Shown in pieces: positions 63,424 through 64,000 of a stretch of 64,000 nucleotides of DNA. The stretch is from a virus, in the IMG/VR virus record IMGVR_UViG_3300023179_000105, positions 1-64,000 of that record. One strand, given 5' to 3'. The position numbers were made by a program, and so were the translations under genes. Each line of letters begins with the position of its first letter. The stretch's first letter is position 1. A model generated the notes under the pieces. That model made no database searches. It was not told the origin of the DNA and saw only the letters and a list, made by a program, of their open reading frames with translations.

Positions 63424-64000
63424 TTATTCAGATGCCAAGTTGTGCTTTGTTGGATCGTATTTATCTCTTGGGATACGATGGACTCCACCGCCGCCGGCAG
63501 CCTTTGGATCACCTTTGTTTGTCACGAGGACAGTATTGGTTCTTTCTTTGCCAACACCAAGGCCTTGTTTAACCTGTGTAGAAACCTTCTTCTTCATTTT
63601 CTTCATGGCATATGATTTCTTTACAGAACCCATGACCTCATCAAGGTTATCTTCCTCTAACTTATCCCAATGCTTTTTGATATACTTCGGGCTACCAGTT
63701 TTCACACTTTTACGGCCGTCACGGTCTGTTGTAATTGTATGATACTCGGTTTTATGACCAGGATTGCGTCTATGTAAGGTATGAGTTTCGCCCGGTCTTT
63801 TCTTTACACCGGCCTCTACCTTTTCATATTCTTCTTTAGCTTGAACACGGGCACTACCTGTCATTTTATTTACGGCACGTTCTATGCCTTGTTCTCTCTT
63901 TTCACCAGTTTTATTGGATTTATGGAGAGATTCTTTGTCCTTGCGAGAATATGCTTGTTCACCTTCGGCCGCTGCACCAAGTCCACTAACATGAGCTTTC
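63424..64000 (-). CDS. Lys/Glu-rich protein, N-terminus cut by window edge
   Basis: The frame is open to base 64000, so the N-terminus lies beyond the window; an ATG at 63864 is internal (AVNKMTGSARVQ). At least 192 residues are present. SGLGAAAEGEQAYSRKDKES, LHKSNKTGEKREQGIERAVN and the end GVHRIPRDKYDPTKHNLASE are highly charged and low in hydrophobic residues, suggesting a disordered or scaffold-like protein. A relative with similar 'GLGAAAEGEQAYSRKDKE' segments is common in cyanophage-like T4 genomes; function unknown. Confidence 0.65.
   Translation of the reverse strand, partial: KAHVSGLGAAAEGEQAYSRKDKESLHKSNKTGEKREQGIERAVNKMTGSARVQAKEEYEKVEAGVKKRPGETHTLHRRNPGHKTEYHTITTDRDGRKSVKTGSPKYIKKHWDKLEEDNLDEVMGSVKKSYAMKKMKKKVSTQVKQGLGVGKERTNTVLVTNKGDPKAAGGGGVHRIPRDKYDPTKHNLASE

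Overview
This window is part of an AT-rich, tightly packed genome of a tailed phage with a contractile tail, in the T4 superfamily. The evidence is a near-complete T4-type baseplate set (homologues of gp4, 5, 6, 7, 8, 25, 26, 27, 48, 51, 53, 54) next to T4-type replication and late-transcription genes (gp32 ssDNA-binding protein, gp59 helicase loader, gp33 late co-activator, gp61 primase, RNase H). Several families (the DUF4815 giant structural protein, an MGME1-like exonuclease, PhoH, many 2OG-Fe(II) oxygenases, class II ribonucleotide reductase, ThyX) are typical of T4-like phages of cyanobacteria and alphaproteobacteria. A phage-borne circularly permuted tmRNA points to an alphaproteobacterial host.

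Layout. 1-10,741 (minus strand): Ala/Asn-heptad fibre genes that share a duplicated ~130-residue module, small accessory proteins and a left-handed beta-helix protein. 10,751-29,628 (minus): a giant DUF4815 structural protein, gp8-like, gp7-like with a C-terminal LamG domain, gp6, gp25, a central spike protein without lysozyme, an unrecognised Gly-rich hub protein, gp27, gp53, a conserved protein and gp4. 29,670-34,833 (plus; the only plus-strand block): gp48, gp54-like, gp26, gp51 and a 945-residue protein with two probable peptidoglycan-hydrolase domains. It ends at a bidirectional hairpin terminator facing gp32.

34,880-43,866 (minus): gp32, small genes, gp59, gp33, the tmRNA, a small lipoprotein, a PD-(D/E)XK exonuclease, a lone structural gene with its own late promoter, PhoH, a DUF2829 (Tad2-like, anti-Thoeris) candidate, a 2OG oxygenase and a SWIM-finger protein. 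43,867-47,765: an early region of very small genes driven by four copies of one promoter module, with two GIY-YIG nucleases. 47,837-64,000 (minus): SprT-like protease, RNase H, conserved unknowns, glutaredoxin, three more oxygenase-type proteins, an exported L,D-transpeptidase and exported HNH-like protein, class II RNR, ThyX, primase, and a lysis cassette (GH19 endolysin, holin, spanin-like protein).

Regulation visible in the sequence: late promoters are TATAAATA or the variant CTAAATA, usually 23-64 bases before a start codon. Early promoters are sigma70-like. Four of them carry the same upstream element at fixed spacing: TGTMAAC, then the palindrome TGCGACA-N3-TGTCGCA. Genes overlap by ATGA or by a few bases nearly everywhere, so translational coupling is likely. 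No stretch above 300 bases lacks a gene; the largest space, at 37,146-37,507, holds the tmRNA. Many small genes were read directly from the bases with stops and starts checked by hand. Family assignments rest on recognised motifs, not on database searches.
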